Assembly: GCA_947313855.1 (NCBI GenBank)
Contig: CAMZNS010000035.1
Span: forward strand, 8,279-72,278
Length of the DNA stretch: 64,000 nt
Reading direction: 5' to 3'
From: an uncultured Deferribacteraceae bacterium
GTDB taxonomy: Bacteria; Chrysiogenota; Deferribacteres; CAMZNJ01
The number at the start of each line of letters is the position of its first letter. Positions within the stretch are counted from its first letter, which is position 1. Of this stretch, positions 8,308-16,669 are shown one piece after another. A model generated the notes under the pieces. It was given only the letters and a program-made list of their open reading frames with translations. It ran no database searches and was not told where the DNA came from. Both the position numbers and the translations under genes were made by a program.

Positions 8308-10266
8308 ATGAATGAGATTAACAAGTTATCCGCCGATATTAGTAACAAGATTGCTGCCGGTGAGGTTGCCGAAAGCCCTATGCATGTTGTCAAGGAGCTT
8401 GTGGAGAACTCCTTAGACTCTGGAGCAACTGTTATCCACGTCTCCATCCAGAACGGCGGTCTCCAAAGCATTATTATTCGCGACAACGGCATGGGCATCC
8501 TCCCCCAAGACATGCCACACACTGTCGAGCGTTTCTGCACCAGCAAGATTAAGAACTACTACGCCCCCGCGCAAATAAAAACCATGGGGTTTCGTGGTGA
8601 GGCACTTGCGGCCATTAGTGCTGTTTCTGAGTTTGAGATACACAGCATGCGAAGTGGCTACGATGCCAAGCGACTCTCCATGAATTCCAACACTAACCCT
8701 GCGGGTCAGGCTGTTGTCACCGATGCCGAGCCTATTTCAGGCACACGTATCATTGTGCGAAACCTATTCTACAACGTCCCTGCACGACGCAAATTTTTGA
8801 AAACACCAGGGCACTACACAAGGGAGATAACTCGGTTTATTAAGTTATTTGCAACGGTAAATTTGGGTATGGCTGTAACCTTGACTAGCGACGGTAAAGA
8901 GGTTTTTGTCATGAAGGAGCATCTGCCCTTTAAGGCACGAGCAGCCAACATGCTCGGGGTGACGAACCTTATTTCTGCCGAAATTACAACAGATGACGCC
9001 ACCGTTTTCATTGTTTCCACAGATCCAACCATCCAAAAGCCTCGTCGAAATGGAATTATGTTTGCAATTAATGGTCGCATTGTTAACGATCCATACCTCA
9101 CAAATGCCATTACGCAAGCGTATCACAGACTCATACCCGCCAACACCTACCCCATGGCCGTTGTGTCGATTACTGTTGACAGCTCCGATGTTGATGTTAA
9201 TGTTCACCCCAACAAGCTCGAGGTTAAGCTTCTCAATCAGCGTAGCGTGTTCTCTTTGGTGCACCGCTGTGTGTTGAAGGCACTGAGCAGTGTTGCCATG
9301 GAGAATGTTGCCCACGGCGAACACCACGGCGAACACCACGCAAGCACCAATATACGTAAACAAAGTGTGCAAAATAGTGACAGCACCTACCCCGAAAAAG
9401 ATTACCATGCCAACAGCAGTGACGAACTGTACCTCAAGATAAAGGGGTACAAAGGGGGGACACAGGGGGGTGCCACGGCAGCAACCATCGCCCCGCAAGG
9501 TAGTCGCTCCTCAGGTTACTACAGCTATGAGCATGGTCGAAGCACTAATATTCCCCATGCCCCACAAGCCCATGACCCTGAAAGTAGTAGCCCCACGCCC
9601 GCTCCTGCAAGCAATCGTTATGCACCCATTTTGGAGTCGTCCCTGCCGAAAGGTATGGCTGCCGAAATATATGGCACAACCGTACCCAACACCGACGCAA
9701 CGTCCCCCCTTACCGCCTTGGCACAACTCGACAACACCTTCATACTCTGCTCAAACCAGCAAAACGACCTTGTTCTCGTCGACCAACATATCGCCCACGA
9801 AAGAGTTTTGTACGAAAAATTGCAACTCGAACAAACTACTCACAAACCTACTATCCACCTACACACACCTGTAACCATGGATGTCACCCAAGAGGAACAA
9901 GACGCCCTTACCACAAATTCGCCATACCTACTCGAGCAGGGCTTCCAAGTTGACTTCAGCGACGACAACCGAAGTATTCGTATCCTTCAGGTGCCCATGG
10001 AGGTTTCCAAAGCCGACGTGGCTCAATCTGTGCGTAAAATCCTTCACGAACTAGCGGCTGACATACCTGTAAGCAGTCTCGATAAAACTAGCATGTCCCT
10101 CTCATGTCGCAAAGCCATCAAAGCGGGTGATGCGTTAGAGCTCCTCGAAATGCAGGATCTCCTCCAACAACTATCACAAACATCCAATCCCCTCACCTGC
10201 CCACATGGACGTCCCATCATGGTGCGAATAAGTTTGGACAAGGTTAAGTCCATGTTTGGACGCTAA
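8308..10266 (+). CDS. mutL: DNA mismatch repair protein MutL (endonuclease type)
   Basis: GHKL ATPase of mismatch repair (652 residues). N-terminal ATPase motifs: KELVENSLDSGA, DNGMGI, TSKI and GFRGEAL. The C-terminal domain has DQHIAHERVLYE, a variant of the metal-binding DQHAxxExxxxE endonuclease motif, plus SCRKAIKAG and CPHGRP. It should therefore nick the new strand itself, as in bacteria without MutH. The linker (about residues 335-450) is low in conservation and contains a 12-bp duplication (9315-9338, GEHH repeated). Codon choice drifts from T/G-rich to A/C-rich along the gene. It lies 30 bases after the Dsb-like gene and just before miaA, a common mutL-miaA-hfq order. Confidence 0.95.
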   Translation: MNEINKLSADISNKIAAGEVAESPMHVVKELVENSLDSGATVIHVSIQNGGLQSIIIRDNGMGILPQDMPHTVERFCTSKIKNYYAPAQIKTMGFRGEALAAISAVSEFEIHSMRSGYDAKRLSMNSNTNPAGQAVVTDAEPISGTRIIVRNLFYNVPARRKFLKTPGHYTREITRFIKLFATVNLGMAVTLTSDGKEVFVMKEHLPFKARAANMLGVTNLISAEITTDDATVFIVSTDPTIQKPRRNGIMFAINGRIVNDPYLTNAITQAYHRLIPANTYPMAVVSITVDSSDVDVNVHPNKLEVKLLNQRSVFSLVHRCVLKALSSVAMENVAHGEHHGEHHASTNIRKQSVQNSDSTYPEKDYHANSSDELYLKIKGYKGGTQGGATAATIAPQGSRSSGYYSYEHGRSTNIPHAPQAHDPESSSPTPAPASNRYAPILESSLPKGMAAEIYGTTVPNTDATSPLTALAQLDNTFILCSNQQNDLVLVDQHIAHERVLYEKLQLEQTTHKPTIHLHTPVTMDVTQEEQDALTTNSPYLLEQGFQVDFSDDNRSIRILQVPMEVSKADVAQSVRKILHELAADIPVSSLDKTSMSLSCRKAIKAGDALELLEMQDLLQQLSQTSNPLTCPHGRPIMVRISLDKVKSMFGR

Positions 10267-10285
10267 ACAAACGAATTCACGCTGA

Positions 10286-11191
10286 TTGCGAATAGGAGAA
10301 CTACGCCTGAATAAAGTTACAATTATCACAGGACCAACAGCATCGGGCAAAACAAGCATGGCCATGAATCTTGCTCATCAGGCTGACATCGAAATAATCA
10401 GTGCTGACGCCTTCCAAATATACAAGTACATGAATATCGGCACAGCCACACCACATCACAACGAACTGGAAGCCATACCACATCACCTCATCAACACGCT
10501 AGACCCAACAGAGCCCTATTCGGCAGGGAAATTTGTGTCCCAATGCGAAAACTTAATCTCGGAGATACAAAAAAGAGGCAACACACCTCTAATCGTCGGC
10601 GGAACAGCAATGTACATCAACTCCCTAGTGAGTGGCATGTTTCAAGAACCGGAAAAAGTTACTCAAACCAAAGCAGACTTCTACCAGCAACACAAACACA
10701 CACCTGTGGACAAGCTCTACAGCCAACTGAAAATAGCCGACAGCACATACGCAGAAAAAATAACGCATGGGGATAGACAAAAAATAATTCGTGCACTACA
10801 TATTTGCCAAACCACTGGGGAAACTTTCACTCATGCACAAAAAATATTCCACACACAACCACGATTTACCTACAACGTAGTTGTCGTCTCCAATCAGCGG
10901 GAAGTACTCTACCAAAACATAAATAATCGCGTTGCTTTAATGTTTGAAAATGGTTGGGTTGACGAGGTGCAAAATTTAATCAACATGGGGTACGAACCCA
11001 GTAATGCCAAGGGGTTTCAGGCTATCGGATACACCGAAATTTTCAACTACTTACAACCAGAAAATACCACAAAACTACAAGATATCATCCACAGCATTGC
11101 CACAAAAACTCGACGATTTGCTAAGCGACAACTCACATGGTTCCGCAACTCAAACCTGTACCACACAACAAACTCTCTGACACCGAAATAA
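10286..11191 (+). CDS. miaA: tRNA dimethylallyltransferase MiaA
   Basis: Transfers a dimethylallyl group to A37 of tRNAs reading U-starting codons (about 301 residues). The P-loop GPTASGKT, the ISADAFQIYKYMNIGTA region, VGGTAMYI and the C-terminal RRFAKRQLTWFRN are typical. The start is unusual. The longest frame opens at TTG 10286 with no ribosome binding site. A clear AGGAG (10294-10298) lies 8 bases before CTG 10307, whose frame gives a normal N terminus just ahead of the P-loop. No ATG is available before the P-loop, so a CTG start is a serious possibility. Located 19 bases after mutL and followed by the hfq promoter. Confidence 0.93.
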   Translation: MRIGELRLNKVTIITGPTASGKTSMAMNLAHQADIEIISADAFQIYKYMNIGTATPHHNELEAIPHHLINTLDPTEPYSAGKFVSQCENLISEIQKRGNTPLIVGGTAMYINSLVSGMFQEPEKVTQTKADFYQQHKHTPVDKLYSQLKIADSTYAEKITHGDRQKIIRALHICQTTGETFTHAQKIFHTQPRFTYNVVVVSNQREVLYQNINNRVALMFENGWVDEVQNLINMGYEPSNAKGFQAIGYTEIFNYLQPENTTKLQDIIHSIATKTRRFAKRQLTWFRNSNLYHTTNSLTPK

Positions 11192-11197
11192 TACCCT

Positions 11198-11227
11198 TTG
11201 CATTTTTTACTATTTTCATGTTATACT
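11198..11227 (+). promoter_or_regulatory. Promoter of hfq
   Basis: TTGCAT (11198-11203), an 18-base spacer and TATACT (11222-11227), starting 7 bases after the miaA stop. It gives hfq a leader of about 75 bases. Confidence 0.7.
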
Positions 11228-11307
11228 TAAGCAGTCTTTACAATAACTTATCTAAGTTTAGCTAAACGATATGGGGGATAGATAGGAATAAAGGGGGTAA
11301 ACATACG

Positions 11308-11556
11308 ATGGACACTAAGAAAGTCAATATTCAAGACACTGTTTTGAATCATCTACGCAAAGCTAAGGTGCCTTGTAGCATTTTTTTAGTAAATGGGGTT
11401 AAACTAAATGCAGTTATTAAGGGTTTCGACAACTTCGTCATTGTTGTTGACGACGGCAATACCAAGATGGTGTATAAACACGCCGTCTCAACCATTGCAC
11501 CAACACAGCCCATGGATGATAGCTTCCAGAGCCTAATCGACAATGGCAAAAGCTAA
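11308..11556 (+). CDS. hfq: RNA chaperone Hfq
   Basis: Hexameric Sm-like RNA chaperone pairing small RNAs with mRNAs (82 residues, a short form without a long C-terminal tail). The Sm1 region [10 protein letters not shown] through [11 protein letters not shown] and the Sm2 signature YKHAVSTI (KH motif) are clear. AAAGGGGG lies upstream of the ATG. It follows mutL-miaA, a classical arrangement, but has its own promoter at 11198-11227. Presence suggests small-RNA regulation in this organism. Confidence 0.96.
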   Translation: MDTKKVNIQDTVLNHLRKAKVPCSIFLVNGVKLNAVIKGFDNFVIVVDDGNTKMVYKHAVSTIAPTQPMDDSFQSLIDNGKS

Positions 11557-11603
11557 TCGTCACCTTAACACAACTACTTGATGGGAAGCACCTACAACGT
11601 TAT

Positions 11604-11637
11604 GCTCCATTGGTACTACTATTAATAATAATGGAGC
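11604..11637. repeat. Inverted repeat downstream of hfq
   Basis: GCTCCATT and AATGGAGC pair around an 18-base A/T-rich loop. No T run follows, so it is not a standard terminator; it could be a transcript-end hairpin or a protein site. Confidence 0.6.
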
Positions 11638-11671
11638 TCAACAACCTACCAAGGAAGTCCTATTTTCCCAC

Positions 11672-11735
11672 AAGCGAGAGCCAGAACCTAAGGACTCTCT
11701 TCTAAGCGAGAGCCGGAACCTAAGGACTCTCTTCC
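11672..11735. repeat. Tandem duplication of a 32-bp hairpin unit
   Basis: Two adjacent 32-bp copies (11672-11703 and 11704-11735) differing at two bases. Each contains GAGAG and CTCTC able to pair. It lies in the hfq-comEB spacer. Confidence 0.9.
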
Positions 11736-11791
11736 ACCCTATTTGTTTAGTTAGCCAAGACTTATCAATACGGCTGAGCGTCGCAGGTACT

Positions 11792-11897
11792 GTGTCTGTT
11801 TGCTACTCCACAAGCGTGTTTGCTAGAAGTACATCGACCTCATAAACAAGTCATCCCTCAACGTGTCTGTTTGCTACTCCACAACCGTGTTTGCTAG
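11792..11897. repeat. 35-bp direct repeats 71 bp apart, one copy covering the comEB 3' end
   Basis: Copies at 11792-11826 and 11863-11897 differ at one base. The second copy covers the end of comEB, encoding on the minus strand its final residues LANTVVE and stop. The first copy is therefore a displaced duplicate of the comEB end. Confidence 0.92.
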
Positions 11898-12413
11898 TTG
11901 CTCGAACACTCTCAACATCTTCATATACTCTGAAGATTCCACTTTTAAGTGCACAAACTCTATCTTGTTGCCAATATCATTAATTATTGTGTCAGCCATG
12001 CCATCGTTGTAGCTCTCACTGTACACAACCCTCTTAATGCCAGCGTTGATAATCACCTTGAGGCACATGGAGCACGGTTTTGTAGTGCTGTACAAGGTGC
12101 ATCCATCTGTGGCGATACCATGTCGTGCACAGTGTGCAATTGCATTCATCTCACCATGGGAACCACGACAGATATGAAGCTTTTCCCCCGACGGTATCCC
12201 CTGATCGTTGCGTAAGCAGCCCACCTCAGATGCATGGGGCAAGCCAGAGGGGGCACCATTGTACCCCGTGGCAACAACGCGATTATGCTTTACTAGTACC
12301 GCACCAACAGCCCTGCGAATACAGGTCGACCTTGTTTTGACCATATGCGACATTAGCATGAAGTAGTCGTCCCAAGATGTGGCAGTATTGTGTAGCTTTG
12401 AAACATTGCTCAT
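11874..12413 (-). CDS. dCMP deaminase-family protein (ComEB-like)
   Basis: Zinc-dependent cytidine/deoxycytidylate deaminase (179 residues), expected to turn dCMP into dUMP for thymidylate synthesis. The zinc and catalytic motifs are HGEMNAI (usually HAE in this family, so the middle residue varies but His and Glu are kept) and PCSMC. The N-terminal TRSTCIRRAVGAVLV segment is typical. It starts 39 bases downstream of glyA on the same strand. The pairing makes sense because GlyA supplies the one-carbon unit used by thymidylate synthase. Its last eight codons lie within a 35-bp repeat whose second copy is 71 bp downstream. Confidence 0.9.
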   Translation of the reverse strand: MSNVSKLHNTATSWDDYFMLMSHMVKTRSTCIRRAVGAVLVKHNRVVATGYNGAPSGLPHASEVGCLRNDQGIPSGEKLHICRGSHGEMNAIAHCARHGIATDGCTLYSTTKPCSMCLKVIINAGIKRVVYSESYNDGMADTIINDIGNKIEFVHLKVESSEYMKMLRVFEQLANTVVE

Positions 12414-12452
12414 TATTTTTCATACCTAGAAATAGTTTTAATCGGCACTTCA

Positions 12453-13694
12453 CTAATATTTAAACGTGGGGAATGAGGAGGCAAACTCCTGAACGTCACC
12501 CTTGATAGCCTCAATGGACGTTTCACTGTTGCGTTGCTCATAGGCTTGGTTGATGAAGTTCCCTACTTTCGCCATATCCAGGGTTCCAAAGCCTCGACTA
12601 GTCATGGCTGGCGATCCGAATCGTATCCCCGCAGTAATCAATGGCGAGCTTGTGTCAAACGGCACAGAGTTCTTGTTAGCAGTAATACTCACCCTATCGA
12701 GTAGGTGCTCCATCTCCTTACCTGTAATCCCTTTCGACCTTAGGTCGATGAGCAACAGGTGGTTATCTGTGCCCCCGCTCAAAACGTCAAACCCATGACC
12801 AACGAGGTTATTTGACAACGACTGTGCGTTAGCTATTACACGCTCCTGATAAGCTTTAAAGCTCGGTTCAAGTGCCTCTTTAAATGCCAAAGCTTTTGCA
12901 CCGATAACGTGCAGTAGTGGTCCTCCTTGGCTTCCGGGGAAGATTGATGAGTTCATCTTTTTGGCAATCTCCTCGCTATCGGACAAAATCAAGCCACCAC
13001 GAGGTCCTCTCAATGTTTTGTGTGTAGTGGTGGTAACAAGGTGGGCATGGGGGAGTGGTGAATTGTGCAGTCCCGCAACCACCAAGCCGGCAATGTGGGC
13101 AATATCTGCCATTAGAAAGGCACCTACTTCGTCAGCAATGGCACGGAACCGAGCAAAATCGATGGATCGTGAGTAGGCACTCGCACCCGCAATGATAACT
13201 TTAGGACGATGTTTCTTCGCCATGGCTAGGGCGTTATCGTAGTCGATGAGGAATGTCTCAGGGGACACCGTGTATCCTACAAAGTTGAATAGTTTGCCGC
13301 TAAAGTTGACAGGTGAGCCGTGAGTTAAGTGCCCGCCGTGGGATAGATCCATTCCAAGAACGGTGTCCCCCGGGTTGCAGAGAGCCATTAGTGCGGCGAA
13401 ATTGGCTTGGCTACCTGAATGTGGTTGAACATTGACGTAGTTGGCACCGAACATTTTTTTTGCCCTGTCGATGGCCAAGTTTTCGACAATATCCACATGT
13501 TCACAGCCACCGTAATACCGTCGTCCGGGATACCCTTCTGCATACTTATTTGTTAGTACAGTGGAGTATGCTTCACGAACAGCGTCAGAGACATAGTTTT
13601 CGCTAGCGATAAGTTCGATGTTGTTTAGTTGTCGATGTTCCTCTTTTGTGATAGCGTCGTAAAGTTCCCTATCCATATTTTTTATGAGCTCCAT
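12453..13694 (-). CDS. glyA: Serine hydroxymethyltransferase
   Basis: PLP enzyme converting serine and tetrahydrofolate to glycine and methylene-tetrahydrofolate in the cytoplasm (413 residues, a normal length). The PLP lysine is in [14 protein letters not shown], and the N-terminal [11 protein letters not shown] is intact. The ATG at 13694 is chosen because GGGGGG lies 6 bases upstream; an in-frame ATG at 13781 would add 29 unlike residues. comEB follows 39 bases downstream and is probably co-transcribed. No convincing promoter was found upstream. Confidence 0.96.
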   Translation of the reverse strand: MELIKNMDRELYDAITKEEHRQLNNIELIASENYVSDAVREAYSTVLTNKYAEGYPGRRYYGGCEHVDIVENLAIDRAKKMFGANYVNVQPHSGSQANFAALMALCNPGDTVLGMDLSHGGHLTHGSPVNFSGKLFNFVGYTVSPETFLIDYDNALAMAKKHRPKVIIAGASAYSRSIDFARFRAIADEVGAFLMADIAHIAGLVVAGLHNSPLPHAHLVTTTTHKTLRGPRGGLILSDSEEIAKKMNSSIFPGSQGGPLLHVIGAKALAFKEALEPSFKAYQERVIANAQSLSNNLVGHGFDVLSGGTDNHLLLIDLRSKGITGKEMEHLLDRVSITANKNSVPFDTSSPLITAGIRFGSPAMTSRGFGTLDMAKVGNFINQAYEQRNSETSIEAIKGDVQEFASSFPTFKY

Positions 13695-13829
13695 ATTGAA
13701 CCCCCCTTTTTTTCGTAGACACACTAAATACTTCTGATTTTGTACGAATTCAGGTTGACCAGATCCAGTATTGAGTTGCAATACAGCGATAAAAGTTTCT
13801 AGTGCTTTTATTTATTTGTTAGTTTAGCA

Positions 13830-13866
13830 CAAAAAAAGGGTTTCAGCCACAAGAACTGAAACCCTA
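13830..13866 (-). terminator. Terminator of the LysM lipoprotein gene
   Basis: On the minus strand AGGGTTTCAG, a 9-base loop, CTGAAACCCT and a T run, 35 bases beyond the LysM gene stop. It insulates glyA. Confidence 0.9.
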
Positions 13867-13900
13867 GAAGATTAATATTGAGTTTTTTTATTTTTGGATT

Positions 13901-14515
13901 CTATTTGTTGTCGTATAGAGACCAAGCACCGCGTGAGCTTGCCATTTTGCGAGCTTTAGCTTTGTGATCCGATTCGTAATCTGCCCAGATTTTGAGCATT
14001 TGGTCGGGGTAGATTAGGTCGGGGTCGTTAATACTACGTGAGTTGCTCCAGTAGATTAGTGGCCATAGGAATGGGTCGTTCAGTTGTTTGTCGGATATTC
14101 CCCATAGGGTATCGCCACGCATAACTTTGTAATTAGTCATGGCACCGAGTCCTTGAATTTCGGCCATTACTGCTCCACCTACGAGTGCGTTGTAGTACAT
14201 TCTTGCTTCATCTATGGCAGAGTTAGCTTCGTCGTAGCGACAGTTTGCGATGGAAGAGTCGGCTACTTTTAGCATGTTGACAGCTTCGTCGTACTGCATT
14301 TTATTTTCGTTACGTGTTTTTTTGTCTACTCCGCTCAGGTCGGTATTGAGTGAGTACACCGAGGATTGCAACTGACGTTCCATGTCAGTATTGTAGCCGG
14401 TTTCGCAGTTTGATGCTGCTACTGGGGAAGCGTCTGGATCGATTGAGGCACCGCCACAGGATACTAGAAATATGCTTCCGAATACGGCTAGTGATAAGTA
14501 AACTATCCTACTCAT
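13901..14515 (-). CDS. LysM-domain lipoprotein
   Basis: Predicted lipoprotein (204 residues). The signal peptide ends in LVSC, giving a lipidated Cys at about residue 20. Residues 40-110 are polar and probably helical (DEAVNMLKVADSSIANC region). A single LysM domain lies near residues 130-175 (YKVMRGDTLWGISDKQ, then INDPDLIYPDQMLKI), the peptidoglycan-binding fold. It probably tethers or senses the cell wall. GGAGG lies 7 bases before the ATG. Monocistronic, with a strong terminator at 13830-13866. No enzyme domain is visible. Confidence 0.85.
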   Translation of the reverse strand: MSRIVYLSLAVFGSIFLVSCGGASIDPDASPVAASNCETGYNTDMERQLQSSVYSLNTDLSGVDKKTRNENKMQYDEAVNMLKVADSSIANCRYDEANSAIDEARMYYNALVGGAVMAEIQGLGAMTNYKVMRGDTLWGISDKQLNDPFLWPLIYWSNSRSINDPDLIYPDQMLKIWADYESDHKAKARKMASSRGAWSLYDNK

Positions 14516-14816
14516 TATTAAACCTCCAAATGTTTAATAGTCTTCTTTGGTATTAGTATCGGTATTCGCTATAATGCATCTAAAAGTTTGTGGTGAAGTT
14601 GATATTAACCGTTGTTTATTACGGTTTCTCTTACTCATCAATTCCTCTTAGATACTTACACCGCTTATAATATTACTTTTCTCAATACTTTGCAATAGGT
14701 TTCTTAATATTTGATAATAAATATTGAGAATAGTTCAGGAAATTTATTTCAGAACACTTATTAAAGCCTTTGCGTTCGTTGTGTTCTGTTGTTTTGCCTT
14801 GTTTATTTCGTATATT
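14516..14816. other. Spacer between aspS and the LysM lipoprotein gene
   Basis: No gene seen. It holds two inverted repeats. TTCTCAATA (14679-14687) pairs with TATTGAGAA (14722-14730). CAGAACAC (14750-14757) pairs with GTGTTCTG (14781-14788) just beyond the aspS stop. The second could form a transcript-end hairpin but lacks a T run. Confidence 0.55.
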
Positions 14817-16619
14817 TTATTTATCAAACTTTTTTTGAATTAGTCCTAGCTCCGAGAGTTGTGCTTGTGTAACCTCTGTTGGTGCGTTGGACATGGCGTC
14901 GGTTGCTCGTTGAGTTTTGGGAAAAGGGATGACGTCGCGTATGGAGTCGACGCCACATAGTATTGCGGCGAGTCTGTCTAGACCGAAAGCTATGCCGCCA
15001 TGTGGTGGGAAGCCGTATTTCATGGCATCCAGCAGGAAGCCGAATTTGTTGTTTGCTTCGTCTGCGTTGATTCCCAGCAGTTCGAACACTTTTTCTTGTA
15101 CCTGATTGTTGTGTATCCTTATGGATCCCCCCGCGATTTCGTTACCGTTTAGTACGAGGTCGTATGCACGTGCTTTCAGGTTGCCCACCTCCGTGTTGCC
15201 ATCAGCATCGAGGATGTTTCCTTGCGGTGCTGTGAAGGGGTGGTGCACAGCGACGTAGCGTTTTTCGTCGGTGCTGTATTCGAGTAGAGGGAAGTCTACA
15301 ACCCATAGGAATTTGAATTGATTTGCGTCCATGAGTCCTAGAATTTCCCCTAGTTTTAGTCGAAGTCGGGACATGTAGTCGTTGACGGTGTCCACAGCAT
15401 CTGCGGCGAAGAATATTATGTCGCCAACATTTGCGTCCATGTGTTTGACTATGTTTGCGGTGATTTCGTCGCCTAGGAATTTGGTTATTGGTGACTGCAA
15501 TCCGTCTTCGTTGATGCGTATGTATGCGAGTCCTTTTGCACCAAATTGTGCGACATAGTTTGTTAGGTCATCGATATCTTTGCGACTGAGGTTAGCTTTT
15601 TCGGCTTTAATCCCTTTGACGATTCCGCCGTTGTTGATGGCATTGTCGAACACTTTGAAGCCGCTCCCTTTTACAACGTCTGTGATGTTGTGTAGTAGCA
15701 TTTCGAAACGTATGTCGGGTTTGTCGTTGCCGTATTTGTCCATGGCGTCTTGGTATGTTATTTGTGGTACGTTGCCTAGTTTTGTGCCACGTAGGTTGAG
15801 CATTACGTCGCTTACGATTTGTTCTGCCATGTTCATGACATCTGGTTCCATTGCGAAGCTCATTTCGACGTCGAGTTGTGTAAATTCTGGTTGTCTGTCG
15901 GCACGTAGATCTTCGTCGCGGAAGCATCTTACGATTTGGAAGTATTTTTCGTATCCTGCGGCCATTAGTAGTTGTTTGAATATTTGTGGTGATTGGGGTA
16001 GGGCGAAGAAAGTTCCTTTGTTGACTCTGCTTGGTACGAGGAAGTCTCTTGCCCCTTCTGGTGTACTTTTGGTTAGGTATGGTGTTTCGATTTCGTTGAA
16101 GTCCATGTTGTAGAGGGAGTTGCGAATGGATTTGTACATGTTGTGTTTTGTGAGGATATTTTGTTGCATTGCAACGCGTCTTAGGTCGAGGTATCGGTAT
16201 TTGAGTCTTAGTTCTTCGTTTGTGTTGTCATATTCGTCTAGTTGGAAAGGTAGTGTTTGAGAGGCGTTTAGTAGTTGGACATTTTCGACGAAGACTTCTA
16301 TGTCGCCGGTTTCCAGTCGACTATTCGCCATCCCTTCCAGTCGATTGGCGACGGTGCCTTGTATTGCGATGACGTATTCGCCGCGGAATGCGTCTGCTAG
16401 TGTGTGAGCTTCTTTTGCTTGTTTGGAGAAGTTGGGGTCGAAGACTATCTGTGTAACGCCTTTGATGTCTCGTAGATCGATGAAGATAATTCCGCCATGA
16501 TCTCGCCTATTTTGCACCCACCCGTTGAGTACAACTTTTTCGCCACTATTGGAGCTACGTAGTTGGTTGTTGTAGTGTGTGCGTTGGAATTCGCTTGTTA
16601 GTTCTCGACCTAGGCTCAT
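14817..16619 (-). CDS. aspS: Aspartyl-tRNA synthetase, bacterial type
   Basis: Class IIb synthetase with the bacterial GAD insertion (600 residues). The N-terminal OB fold recognises the anticodon; motif 2 lies in FRDEDLRADRQPEFTQLD and motif 3 in GGIAFGLDRL. After the OB-fold signature the sequence reads RRDHGG, not the RRRDLG form of E. coli. Leu to His at this position marks non-discriminating enzymes that also charge tRNA-Asn. If so, Asn-tRNA would be finished by GatCAB amidotransferase, not visible here. It lies 50 bases downstream of hisS, the frequent hisS-aspS pairing, and is probably expressed from the hisS promoters. Confidence 0.96.
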   Translation of the reverse strand: MSLGRELTSEFQRTHYNNQLRSSNSGEKVVLNGWVQNRRDHGGIIFIDLRDIKGVTQIVFDPNFSKQAKEAHTLADAFRGEYVIAIQGTVANRLEGMANSRLETGDIEVFVENVQLLNASQTLPFQLDEYDNTNEELRLKYRYLDLRRVAMQQNILTKHNMYKSIRNSLYNMDFNEIETPYLTKSTPEGARDFLVPSRVNKGTFFALPQSPQIFKQLLMAAGYEKYFQIVRCFRDEDLRADRQPEFTQLDVEMSFAMEPDVMNMAEQIVSDVMLNLRGTKLGNVPQITYQDAMDKYGNDKPDIRFEMLLHNITDVVKGSGFKVFDNAINNGGIVKGIKAEKANLSRKDIDDLTNYVAQFGAKGLAYIRINEDGLQSPITKFLGDEITANIVKHMDANVGDIIFFAADAVDTVNDYMSRLRLKLGEILGLMDANQFKFLWVVDFPLLEYSTDEKRYVAVHHPFTAPQGNILDADGNTEVGNLKARAYDLVLNGNEIAGGSIRIHNNQVQEKVFELLGINADEANNKFGFLLDAMKYGFPPHGGIAFGLDRLAAILCGVDSIRDVIPFPKTQRATDAMSNAPTEVTQAQLSELGLIQKKFDK

Positions 16620-16669
16620 GTCTTTTACCTCGTGTAATCAGTTTTGTTGTTTTGTTTGGTTGTGTATGT

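Noticed and set aside
8845-9498. 217-residue frame antisense to mutL
   Set aside because: Shadow of mutL; no start signal and no family match.
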